Source: Bacteroidota bacterium
GTDB lineage: Bacteria > Bacteroidota > Bacteroidia > Bacteroidales > Paludibacteraceae
DNA: 16,218 bases
Direction: 5' to 3'
Assembly (NCBI GenBank): GCA_023459355.1
Contig: JAEWUM010000034.1
Coordinates: 1-16,218 of the forward strand
The notes under the pieces were generated by a model, which was not told the origin of the DNA, searched no databases, and worked only from the letters and a program-made list of their open reading frames with translations. Position 1 is the stretch's first letter. Each line of letters opens with the position of its first letter. A program made the position numbers and the translations under genes. Below, one piece after another: positions 1 through 6,519 of this stretch.

Positions 1-50
1 AGAAATGCAATTAAGCATCTTCCCAACATAAGGGGGCTTGGTTTTATAAA

Positions 51-87
51 ACAAAAATCCCATATCTGATCTCTAGACAGATACGGG
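51..87 (-). terminator. Hairpin terminator (minus strand, possibly bidirectional)
   Basis: CCCATATCTG (59-68) and CAGATACGGG (78-87) form a 10-bp stem around a 9-nt loop. On the minus strand the one imperfect pair is a G.U wobble and the stem is followed by ATTTTTGTTTT, so it reads as a rho-independent terminator for leftward transcription. On the plus strand that pair is A/C and the T-run is poorer. The nearest leftward gene ends at 858, about 770 bases away. It could instead end a plus-strand gene lying left of the window. Confidence 0.55.
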
Positions 88-148
88 ACAATTTTCAATA
101 ATATATATTTTTATCGGACAACAATAATTAAAAATTTAGATTTTTTTT

Positions 149-178
149 TAGTTCCCTTACTGCGCTGCGGGATGAGAG
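149..178 (+). repeat. Degenerate repeat arm (TAGTTCCCT...GGGATGA type)
   Basis: Starts TAGTTCCCTTACTGCGCTGC and ends GGGATGAGAG. It is a diverged copy of the 29-bp arm seen intact at 195-223, 10691-10719 and 11382-11410. It lies head to tail with the next copy, 46 bases away. Confidence 0.7.
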
Positions 179-194
179 ACTTTAACTACATTTA

Positions 195-340
195 TAGTTC
201 CCTCGCTTCGCTCGGGATGACAAATTCTTGCTTAATTAAAATCCCCGTCGCCGTAAAGAATCTAATTATACAGTTAATAATGATGCGACGGCATTTGACC
301 TTACGAAATCGTTGTCATCCCGAGCGAAGCGAGGGAACTA
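195..340. repeat. Short (146-bp) copy of the interspersed element with 29-bp inverted ends
   Basis: Bounded by a perfect inverted pair of 29-bp arms (195-223 and 312-340) with core CCCTCGCTTCGCTCGGG. Inside it keeps one inner inverted pair, CCCGTCGC (244-251) with GCGACGG (285-291). The two full copies at 10735-10943 and 11382-11590 are 209 bp and carry two inner pairs, so this copy looks like a version with 63 bases deleted internally. A short reading frame across it translates to the familiar repeat artefact HPERSEG / SSRAKRG and is not a gene. Confidence 0.85.
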
Positions 341-444
341 AGTATCTTTGCTTTACGGAATCGTTGTCATCCCGAGCGAAGCGAGGGAACTAAGTATCTT
401 TGCTTTACGGAATTGTTGTCATCCCGAGCAAAGCGAGGGAACTA
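301..444 (+). repeat. 52-bp tandem repeat built from the right arm of the element
   Basis: The arm beginning TTGTCATCCCGAGC recurs at 312, 364 and 416, exactly 52 bases apart. The linkers (agtatctttgctttacggaa type) are nearly identical, giving about 2.8 units. The third unit has one change in the core (GAGCAAAGCG). Each linker between complete arms contains TATCTTTG, which matches the Bacteroidetes -7 box, but no TTTG lies at the right distance upstream. Confidence 0.85.
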
Positions 445-575
445 AGAATTTTGATTGAGAACACTCATCCTAATCGCAGCGAGGGAACCAAGTCTTTTAA
501 CTGAAGACTGTCATTCCGCAGCGAGAGAACTATGTGTTCAGTCTAAGGAAAGTCATCCCACAACGAGGTAACCAT
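445..575 (+). repeat. Decayed copies of the same repeat arm
   Basis: Three eroded arms follow the tandem: one around 467-489 (TCATCC...CGAGGGAACC), one around 509-532 (GTCATTCCGCAGCGAGAGAA) and one around 551-573 (GTCATCCCACAACGAGGTAA). They keep the GTCATCC start and GAGGGAAC end with internal losses, which suggests an older part of the array. No gene is visible here. Confidence 0.6.
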
Positions 576-593
576 TAATAATCGCGAGGATGT

Positions 594-675
594 TTACTGC
601 AAAACATCAAAATGCTTACTGCATATCGTCAAAAAGCTTACTGGAAAACATCAAAATGCTCACTTGAAATTGCAG
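594..675 (+). repeat. 22-bp tandem array, first type
   Basis: Three contiguous 22-bp units start at 594, 616 and 638, each beginning TTACTG(C/G) and ending TCAAAA(T/A)GC. A partial fourth (TCACTTG...) runs from 660 to 675 and abuts the next array. The period is not a multiple of three and no reading frame spans it. The units are contiguous, without spacers. Confidence 0.8.
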
Positions 676-829
676 TTGCGGATAATCGGTAACAGACCTG
701 CGGATTATCTGTAGACGTCTTACCGATTATCTGTAACTGACCTGCGGATTATCCGCAACCGATTTGCAGATTATCCGCAAGTAAGCTACGGATTATCCGC
801 AACTACATTGCAGAATATCTGCAACTGTC
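676..829. repeat. 22-bp-phased array of seven near-palindromic sites
   Basis: Seven units start at 676, 698, 720, 742, 764, 786 and 808, exactly 22 bases apart. Each carries a 17-bp near-palindrome close to TTGCGGATTATCCGCAA, followed by a 5-base variable spacer. Substitutions often occur in matched pairs across the dyad (for example TTACCG with CTGTAA, or TTGCAG with CTGCAA), as expected if dyad symmetry is under selection. The even phasing on about two helical turns would place all sites on one face of the DNA. The HU-like gene ends 29 bases beyond it. Confidence 0.85.
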
Positions 830-857
830 ATTTAACCTGGTTAATTGCACACTTTTG

Positions 858-1559
858 TCAGACTACATTCAGTGTTTCGTCTAACTTTCCGTAGTAAATC
901 TGCTTACCATTGCGCGAAATGGTATGGGCGAAGAGTTTGTATGCTCCTTTTTCCAACTCGGGAATCAGGAAATGAATTTCAGATGGTTTGTTATATGAAT
1001 AGGTTGTAACCCGGATTAATTTTTTCGGTTCATTTACCGGACTGAAAAAGAGTCCGAGTCGTTCATCTTTTGGATCTATGTGCAGTCTTTTTCCTGATAA
1101 AACCCCGATTCCCCCGGCAGTAAGTAGGTCTCCAATGCTCTCGCTACAGATATCCGTGAATCCATACAGGACGGGTGATTCTTTTGAATTGCTGACTTGT
1201 ACAATTTTACGTATCTTGACTGGTAATTCCTGCAATCGTTGTCCTTCGGTGACACGGAATTTAATCTGATGACGTTTCCGGTCAAATTTATCATATTTTC
1301 CGTTAAATGTTCCGCAAATGGTAGGGCGTACCCTGAATAATGGAGTCGCGATACTGTATCCCTGATTGATGTGATGAATAACCGACTGGGTAAGTCTTTC
1401 GAAATAGGCTATTGCCTGTGGGCGGGTAAGACCGGAACCTTCCTCTATCATGTGGGTGATGAGGTCATCCAGATTTTTGGTTCCGAAACTGGATACTACA
1501 GCGTAACAGGTTTCATTCTTAGCTGTTATCGAATTTTCAACAAGCATGTATTCAATCAT
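858..1559 (-). CDS. HU-like DNA-binding protein with DUF4469-type C-terminal domain
   Basis: A 233-residue protein when started at the ATG at 1559 (MIEYMLVENS...); the frame continues upstream only from a TTG at 1637. Residues 1 to about 125 look like the HU/IHF-type domain common in Bacteroidetes: a helical section with GSGLTRPQAIAYFERL, then a beta-arm region with FRVRPTICGTFNG. Residues about 130-233 resemble the C-terminal DUF4469 domain, ending HFLIPELEKGAYKLFAHT. Such proteins are thought to bind DNA and are often scattered near repeats or surface-polysaccharide loci; the role here is unknown. It is divergent from tamL, and its 3' end faces the 22-bp array. The second in-frame ATG at 1547 is a possible alternative start. 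Confidence 0.82.
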   Translation of the reverse strand: MIEYMLVENSITAKNETCYAVVSSFGTKNLDDLITHMIEEGSGLTRPQAIAYFERLTQSVIHHINQGYSIATPLFRVRPTICGTFNGKYDKFDRKRHQIKFRVTEGQRLQELPVKIRKIVQVSNSKESPVLYGFTDICSESIGDLLTAGGIGVLSGKRLHIDPKDERLGLFFSPVNEPKKLIRVTTYSYNKPSEIHFLIPELEKGAYKLFAHTISRNGKQIYYGKLDETLNVV

Positions 1560-1634
1560 AACTAAAACTTTAGGTTGTAAACGTAGATAAAAGTACTTTT
1601 TAAGGGTGCATGTTTGCTTACTTAAAAGTGGGCG

Positions 1635-1666
1635 CAAATATAAAAAAATAATTTTAAGAAATCAAC
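1635..1666 (-). promoter_or_regulatory. Candidate promoter of the HU-like gene
   Basis: On the minus strand TATATTTG (1642-1635) fits the Bacteroidetes -7 box TAnnTTTG. GTTG (1666-1663), one base off the -33 TTTG, sits 20 bases upstream. This would give a leader of about 70 bases before the ATG at 1559. Confidence 0.5.
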
Positions 1667-1696
1667 ATCCACAATTCAAATTTCCTGAAATTTTTG

Positions 1697-1704
1697 TAAG
1701 TTTG
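1697..1704 (+). promoter_or_regulatory. Candidate -7 box of tamL
   Basis: TAAGTTTG matches TAnnTTTG and lies 25 bases before the ATG at 1730, giving a leader of roughly 20 bases. I see no convincing TTTG 19-21 bases upstream. Confidence 0.45.
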
Positions 1705-1729
1705 CATCAAAATATTTTCAAATCATCGA

Positions 1730-4009
1730 ATGAGAAGCGGCCATCCAACTATTCTTTCCCCTTTAATGCTTATTGTTCTGTTGTCGGGCATGCTGTTTGT
1801 CTCCTGCTCGCCAACTAAGCATGTTCCCGATGGTGCTTTCCTGCTAAACAAGGTCGAAATTAAATCGGATGCAAAAGAAATCAATAAAAATGATTTGCCT
1901 GAGTATGTCCGACAAATGCCTAACTCATATATCCTGGGCTTATTCCGCTTGCAGTTGGGGATTTACAACCTGTCGGGAAAAGATTCGACTAAGTGGTTTA
2001 GCCGGCTGGTAAGAAGAATCGGGCAACCACCGGTTCTGCTTGATTCAACATTGACCGAACTGTCGGCCCAGCAACTGTTGCGGTTCCACATGAATAAGGG
2101 TTATTATGATGCCAATATCAATACGATTGTAAACAAGCGAAACAAGAAAGCGCGGATTTCCTACCAGATTCAGTCTAACAAGCCCTATAGGGTTAACGAG
2201 TATAAGGTTAATGTTCCGTTTGAAGAACTTGAAACTTTGTCCACAGACTCCATCCGGTCGCTAATACAACCCAATATGTTGTTCGATGTGTATCAGCTCG
2301 ATAGCGAGCGGGAAAGGCTGACTTCGAGGATGCGCCGGCAAGGTTATTATAATTTCATGAAAGATTATCTGGCCTATACGGCCGACAGTACAGGTCACAA
2401 AGTAGATGTGACATTACAGTTGCGCGATTATCTGATAGAAAAACGTGACACCCTGAATCAAACAGTTTTTAAGCAATATTACATCAGCAGGGTTATTTAT
2501 AACCTTAATCCGGCAGTAAGTACTATTCTGGCGAGTAACAAACCGGATCCTATCGATACAATTCAAACCGGGAATTACGTTGTTATTGGTCCCGAAGATA
2601 AATTTCTTACATTTAATGCCCTGGTTTCGAGTACCTTCGTGAAGCCTGGTACACTTTATTCGGATGCAGATGTGGAAAAAACTTATGCAGCACTGAATAC
2701 CCTGCCTCCGGTGAAATACACACATATCAGTTTTACCGAAACTGCACCGGATTCTCTGCAATGCTTGATTACCATTGCGGAAGCAAAATCATTTACTTTT
2801 ACCTCTCAGGCTGAAATTACATTTACCGAAGGTTATTGGGGAGCTGCCGGAAATGCGGGTGTGGTTCACCGGAATCTCTTCAAAGGTGCGGAATCGTTGA
2901 CTTTGCAGGGTCGTTTGGCGCTGGAACGTCAGGGTGATGTCATTGCGCAGGAATGGGGAGGGCAGGTTGGTATTCGCGTGCCGAGGACTATTCTTCCGTT
3001 TATAGATGACACTTATAGTCGTAGCTTGCAGGGCTCTACTGAGTTCAGGGGAACTTTCAATTATCAGTTTAGACCCGGGGAGTTTTCTTCGACCAATGTC
3101 GGAGGAGGAGTTAAGTACAACTGGATGAAGGGCCGGCAAAATCACAATTTGGATTTGGTGGATGTCAGTTATGTGCATTTCCCCTGGATTTCTTCCGAAT
3201 TTAAGTCCGCTTTCATCGAAAGTGGCTTGTATAATAAGTATAATTATGATAATTACATGATTATGCGGATGAGTTACAGTACAGCTGTCAGTGGTTACAA
3301 TCCGGCGAGACCGCTTCGTAATTATTTTACATATCGCTATGGCGTGGAAAGTGCTGGAAATGCATTGTTTGGACTGTATAAATTGTTGGATATTCCTGCC
3401 GACGTCAATGGTTTTTACCGTGCATTTAACATTCGATTTTCTCAATACGTAAGGGGAGAAATCAATACATCCTTTCATCAGATAATTGATAAAAACAACA
3501 AATTTGTGTATCATGCGGGTATTGGTGCAGGATTGCCTTATGGAAATGCGGAAATTATTCCATTTGAAAGACGATTTTACAGTGGAGGCGCCAACAGTGT
3601 CAGGGGCTGGGGGGAGAGCATGCTCGGACCAGGATCCTATCAACGTTTCAGTACAAACAGAAGAAGGGATTATAATCAGGTTGGCGATATAAAACTGGAT
3701 TTAAATTTCGAATACCGGGCAAAGATGTTTTGGGTGCTCGAAGGTGCGATCTTTGCTGATGCGGGAAATATCTGGACAGTCCGTGAATATGATAACCAGG
3801 CCGGTGGCGTGTTTAAGCCGGATACGTTCTGGAAGCAAATCGCGTTGGCCTATGGCATTGGACTCCGTATGGACTTTAACTTCTTTCTTTTCCGGGTGGA
3901 TATGGGGGTGAAACTGCATGACCCGGCTGCTATTACAACTCCTAGATGGGTGTTTCCCAAGTCCTTTAACGATGTGGCTTTACACATTGCAATCGGATAT
4001 CCGTTCTAA
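1730..4009 (+). CDS. tamL: TamL: lipoprotein BamA/TamA-family outer membrane protein
   Basis: A 759-residue protein. The N-terminus has a lipoprotein signal with FVSC and the predicted lipidated Cys26, followed by SPTKHVPDGAFLL, typical of Bacteroidetes TamL. Residues about 30-330 form the soluble POTRA-like part. From about 350 on, alternating strands form an Omp85 beta-barrel. It contains GGANSVRGWGESMLGPG with VRGW at 624-627, the loop-6 signature of the family, and ends in IAIGYPF with a C-terminal aromatic. TamL is the Bacteroidetes counterpart of TamA and works with TamB in envelope assembly. No TamB gene adjoins it here. It converges on rnhB with a 4-base overlap (stop codons share CTAA). 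Confidence 0.9.
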   Translation: MRSGHPTILSPLMLIVLLSGMLFVSCSPTKHVPDGAFLLNKVEIKSDAKEINKNDLPEYVRQMPNSYILGLFRLQLGIYNLSGKDSTKWFSRLVRRIGQPPVLLDSTLTELSAQQLLRFHMNKGYYDANINTIVNKRNKKARISYQIQSNKPYRVNEYKVNVPFEELETLSTDSIRSLIQPNMLFDVYQLDSERERLTSRMRRQGYYNFMKDYLAYTADSTGHKVDVTLQLRDYLIEKRDTLNQTVFKQYYISRVIYNLNPAVSTILASNKPDPIDTIQTGNYVVIGPEDKFLTFNALVSSTFVKPGTLYSDADVEKTYAALNTLPPVKYTHISFTETAPDSLQCLITIAEAKSFTFTSQAEITFTEGYWGAAGNAGVVHRNLFKGAESLTLQGRLALERQGDVIAQEWGGQVGIRVPRTILPFIDDTYSRSLQGSTEFRGTFNYQFRPGEFSSTNVGGGVKYNWMKGRQNHNLDLVDVSYVHFPWISSEFKSAFIESGLYNKYNYDNYMIMRMSYSTAVSGYNPARPLRNYFTYRYGVESAGNALFGLYKLLDIPADVNGFYRAFNIRFSQYVRGEINTSFHQIIDKNNKFVYHAGIGAGLPYGNAEIIPFERRFYSGGANSVRGWGESMLGPGSYQRFSTNRRRDYNQVGDIKLDLNFEYRAKMFWVLEGAIFADAGNIWTVREYDNQAGGVFKPDTFWKQIALAYGIGLRMDFNFFLFRVDMGVKLHDPAAITTPRWVFPKSFNDVALHIAIGYPF

Positions 4010-4581
4010 TCCGATTTAAATGTCAGCCGGTGATAACCCGTCACCCCGAATTCCCTGATTGCCGCTTTGTGCTTTTTGGTGGGATAGGCTTTATTCTGTT
4101 TCCAATCGTATTCCGGAAATTGTTTGTCGAGTTTGTACATCAGCTCGTCACGGTGTGTTTTGGCTAATACTGATGCCGCTGCAATGGATAAATATTTGCT
4201 GTCGCCTTTAACGATGGTTTTGTGTGGAACTTCCCGGTAGGGTTTGAACTTATTACCGTCAACAATAATATATTCAGGACTTGTAGTTAGTTTGTCTATT
4301 GCCCTGTGCATGGCTAATATCGAAGCATTGAGGATATTGATTTTGTCAATTTCGTGATTATCTACTTCAGCTACAGCCCATGCAAGTGCTTCTTTCTCTA
4401 TGATTAACCTGAGTTGATCCCGTTGCTTTTCCGAGAGTTGTTTAGAGTCGTTCAGCAATTCGCACTGAAAGTTCTCCGGTAAGATAACGGCTGCTGCTAC
4501 AACAGGACCAGCCAGACATCCCCGACCGGCTTCATCACATCCACACTCCAGCTTATGTCCCGAGAAATTCTGCTCAAGCAT
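4006..4581 (-). CDS. rnhB: Ribonuclease HII
   Basis: Cleaves the RNA strand of RNA/DNA hybrids and single ribonucleotides in DNA. The family motifs are all present: CDEAGRGCLAGPVVAAAVIL with the DE pair near the N-terminus, LNDSKQLSEKQR, IIVDGNKF, VKGDSKYLSIAAASVLAKTHRD and YPTKKHKAAI...GYHRLTF. The acidic residues expected at the metal site are therefore intact (D and E of DEAGRG, D of VDG, D of KGD). The start chosen is the ATG at 4581 (MLEQNF...), giving 191 residues, close to family length. The frame is open to 4644, but that extension lies inside the cvpA-family gene. The ATG follows the upstream TGA with one base between (TGATATG), so translational coupling is likely. Confidence 0.95.
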   Translation of the reverse strand: MLEQNFSGHKLECGCDEAGRGCLAGPVVAAAVILPENFQCELLNDSKQLSEKQRDQLRLIIEKEALAWAVAEVDNHEIDKINILNASILAMHRAIDKLTTSPEYIIVDGNKFKPYREVPHKTIVKGDSKYLSIAAASVLAKTHRDELMYKLDKQFPEYDWKQNKAYPTKKHKAAIREFGVTGYHRLTFKSD

Positions 4582-4582
4582 A

Positions 4583-5071
4583 TCAATCCTGTTTTTCGCG
4601 TATCTCTTTCCACAGATCAGGAGCCATGTTTTTAACCGGCTCATAAAACTTTGACTCTTCTCTGGTTTCCGGATTGATGAAATTTATTTTTTCATCTAAT
4701 GCATCTGTAAGGATGAGCATTATGCTGACAAGTAAAGCCAGTTTAATGCCGCCTAACACACCTCCTAAAATCGCGTTTATGAAACCGAGCGATAAAGCGT
4801 GAATCATCTTGTTGATAATTTTACCAATGATAATTAAACCGGTTACGATGAGTACAAATGCCAGAACGAAAGCCAGTGGTTGAGCTGCTTTCAAACTGAT
4901 GTCGAATAAATTAACCATCAGTTGTACTAAAAGCGGAGCCAGCAATTTACTTAAGTATATACCGCAGATGATGATGATGAGCGAAATAACCTCCCTGATT
5001 AATCCACGGAAAAGACCAATCAAAAAACCCAGTACAATGGGTATGGCAATATATAAGTCTAAGGAGTTCAA
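4583..5071 (-). CDS. CvpA-family membrane protein (TTG start)
   Basis: A small integral membrane protein with about four hydrophobic segments, in order: LYIAIPIVLGFLIGLF, VISLIIIICGIYLSKLL, a long one around PLAFVLAFVLIVTGLIIIG, and INAILGGVLGGIKLALLV. It has a polar C-terminal tail. GLFRGLIREVISL matches the CvpA pattern. CvpA is linked to colicin V production in E. coli and to envelope stress tolerance more widely; its biochemical role is not settled. There is no ATG at the N-terminus. TTG at 5071 gives MNSLDLYIAIP, like other CvpA starts (162 residues); TTG at 5086 would give 167. It leads an operon with rnhB. Confidence 0.85.
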   Translation of the reverse strand: MNSLDLYIAIPIVLGFLIGLFRGLIREVISLIIIICGIYLSKLLAPLLVQLMVNLFDISLKAAQPLAFVLAFVLIVTGLIIIGKIINKMIHALSLGFINAILGGVLGGIKLALLVSIMLILTDALDEKINFINPETREESKFYEPVKNMAPDLWKEIREKQD

Positions 5072-5083
5072 ATTTTTTATTTG

Positions 5084-5091
5084 CAAATATA
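5084..5091 (-). promoter_or_regulatory. Candidate -7 box of the cvpA-rnhB operon
   Basis: Minus-strand TATATTTG (5091-5084) matches TAnnTTTG exactly. It overlaps the upstream TTG candidate at 5086, so if active it favours the TTG at 5071 and a very short leader. No -33 TTTG is seen. Confidence 0.4.
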
Positions 5092-5097
5092 ATATTC

Positions 5098-5241
5098 TTG
5101 AACCATATAAGTCACATGAGTAATCAAAAGTTATTATAAAATGTTGATATCATGCGATAAAATATTAGGTAAAAAACACATCCGATAAATGTTGTTTATT
5201 CAAAAAAACTAAAATTTACTCATGTGACTTATATGATTCAA
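5098..5241. repeat. 26-bp inverted repeat in a divergent intergenic region
   Basis: Arms at 5098-5123 and 5216-5241 are inverted copies with one mismatch in 26 positions, sharing the core CATATAAGTCACATGAG. They are separated by 92 bases. They sit between the divergent cvpA-family gene and the exported-protein gene, so they could be paired operator sites or the ends of a small element. No T-run follows either arm. Confidence 0.85.
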
Positions 5242-5328
5242 AAAAAACTGGCATGTATTTTGAAATGCTCATGACGTGCACAGTGATAAAACAGTTTTTA
5301 GTTATCTTACCTTTAAAAAATACATGTT

Positions 5329-6498
5329 ATGAAACGTATATACACCAGCTTGTCAGTAGTGTTGATGACGATGCTCCTTATTAATCAACCCAAGGCACAA
5401 AATAATTACAACGACGATAGAAGTTATCGTTATGATGTAAGTGATTATCTCGATTTGGAAGCTGTTGCTTCAGTATTTGCCAAATCACGAACAATTGATG
5501 ATTTTGAAAACAAACTGAATGACTACAGAAATCAGGTTTCAAATCTGGATTTGAATAATGATGGCTATGTGGATTACCTGAGATTACTTAAACAGTATGA
5601 CCGTAATGCCCATGTGATTTTGATTCAGGCGGTACTGGGAAATAATTACTATCAGGATGTTGCTACTGTTGTTATAGGCAGAGATGTTTATAACAGAGAT
5701 TATATTCAGATTATCGGTGACCCTTATTTATATGGAAATGATTACATCCTGGAACCGGTATTTCACAAACGCCCCAGGATTTTAAATTCACTCTGGAACA
5801 GACCGCAGGTAGTATATGTTTCCAACTACTACTGGGGATATTATCCGACTCATTACAGGTTGAGACCTATCCTGCCGATTCATCATTATTTTAATCATTT
5901 GAGCGTATTTGTCGATGTACATCATCGTTACTATTACACTACCAGTTTAAGATTCCCGGTATATGTGGATGTAATTCGCCATCACCGGCGCAATGACTAC
6001 TGGAGGGATCACAACGACAGGCGTTTTGAAATGCGTAATCAACATTACAGGAACAAGGGTCAGTTTGAATACAACCAGGAAAGAAGAAAACCAGACCCGA
6101 GAGAACGCAAATCCACCTATTCTGAAAACGACAGGAGACAAGCTAATCCGGGCGCAGGAGTACCACAACGCGATACCAGGGTAAACCCATCGGAAAGAAG
6201 GCTGGCTACACCACAACGGGATGTCAGGGTAACTCCACAACGGCCGGCACAACAAAGAGAAATCAGGGTTACGCCCCAGCGGGAAAGTACACCGTCGCCT
6301 TCAAGGGAAGTAAGAGTTAGTCCTCCTGCGAAAGAAGTAAAAGTTGCTCCGCGGGTTGAACGCAAGACCTCACCGTCAAGAGAAGCGAAGGTGAGTACCT
6401 CGCCAAGAGAGTCTAAAAAGAATAGTGATAAGTCATCTTCTGATAATTCAAGATCAGGAAGAAGCACTTCTTCAAATAATAATTCAGGCAGAAGATAG
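5329..6498 (+). CDS. Exported Bacteroidetes protein with EF-hand-like loop and basic repeat tail
   Basis: 389 residues. A signal peptide is visible (MKRIYTSLSVVLMTMLLINQ, likely cleavage near residue 23). The next 180 residues resemble a family of uncharacterised Bacteroidetes secreted proteins: DLEAVASVF, then an acidic loop DLNNDGYVD at 74-82 matching the first nine positions of a calcium loop (position 12 is Arg, so calcium binding is uncertain), then VILIQAVLG and YYWGYYP. From about residue 215 the chain is rich in Arg, His, Asn and Ser. It carries six copies of a P-x-R-[DE]-x-[RK]-V-x-P motif at about 279, 295, 308, 324, 333 and 349, and ends in a Ser/Asn-rich stretch. Function unknown. 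It is a single-gene unit closed by the terminator at 6532-6560. Confidence 0.85.
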   Translation: MKRIYTSLSVVLMTMLLINQPKAQNNYNDDRSYRYDVSDYLDLEAVASVFAKSRTIDDFENKLNDYRNQVSNLDLNNDGYVDYLRLLKQYDRNAHVILIQAVLGNNYYQDVATVVIGRDVYNRDYIQIIGDPYLYGNDYILEPVFHKRPRILNSLWNRPQVVYVSNYYWGYYPTHYRLRPILPIHHYFNHLSVFVDVHHRYYYTTSLRFPVYVDVIRHHRRNDYWRDHNDRRFEMRNQHYRNKGQFEYNQERRKPDPRERKSTYSENDRRQANPGAGVPQRDTRVNPSERRLATPQRDVRVTPQRPAQQREIRVTPQRESTPSPSREVRVSPPAKEVKVAPRVERKTSPSREAKVSTSPRESKKNSDKSSSDNSRSGRSTSSNNNSGRR

Positions 6499-6519
6499 GT
6501 TTAAATAGATTGGTTTAGT

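Noticed and set aside
172..393. 73-residue plus-strand ORF in the first repeat region
   Set aside because: It is a translation of the interspersed repeat (HPERSEG, SSRAKRG), a well-known database artefact, with no independent support.
594..829. CRISPR array
   Set aside because: The 22-bp units are contiguous or separated by only 5 bases, with no unique spacers of the usual length and no cas genes.
676..829. Chromosome origin with DnaA boxes
   Set aside because: TTATCCGCA differs from the DnaA box at one key position and no origin-linked gene (dnaA, dnaN, gidA) is present. Kept only as a test in the findings.
2789..3643. 284-residue minus-strand ORF inside tamL
   Set aside because: Antisense shadow of a clear Omp85 gene, with no recognisable domain.
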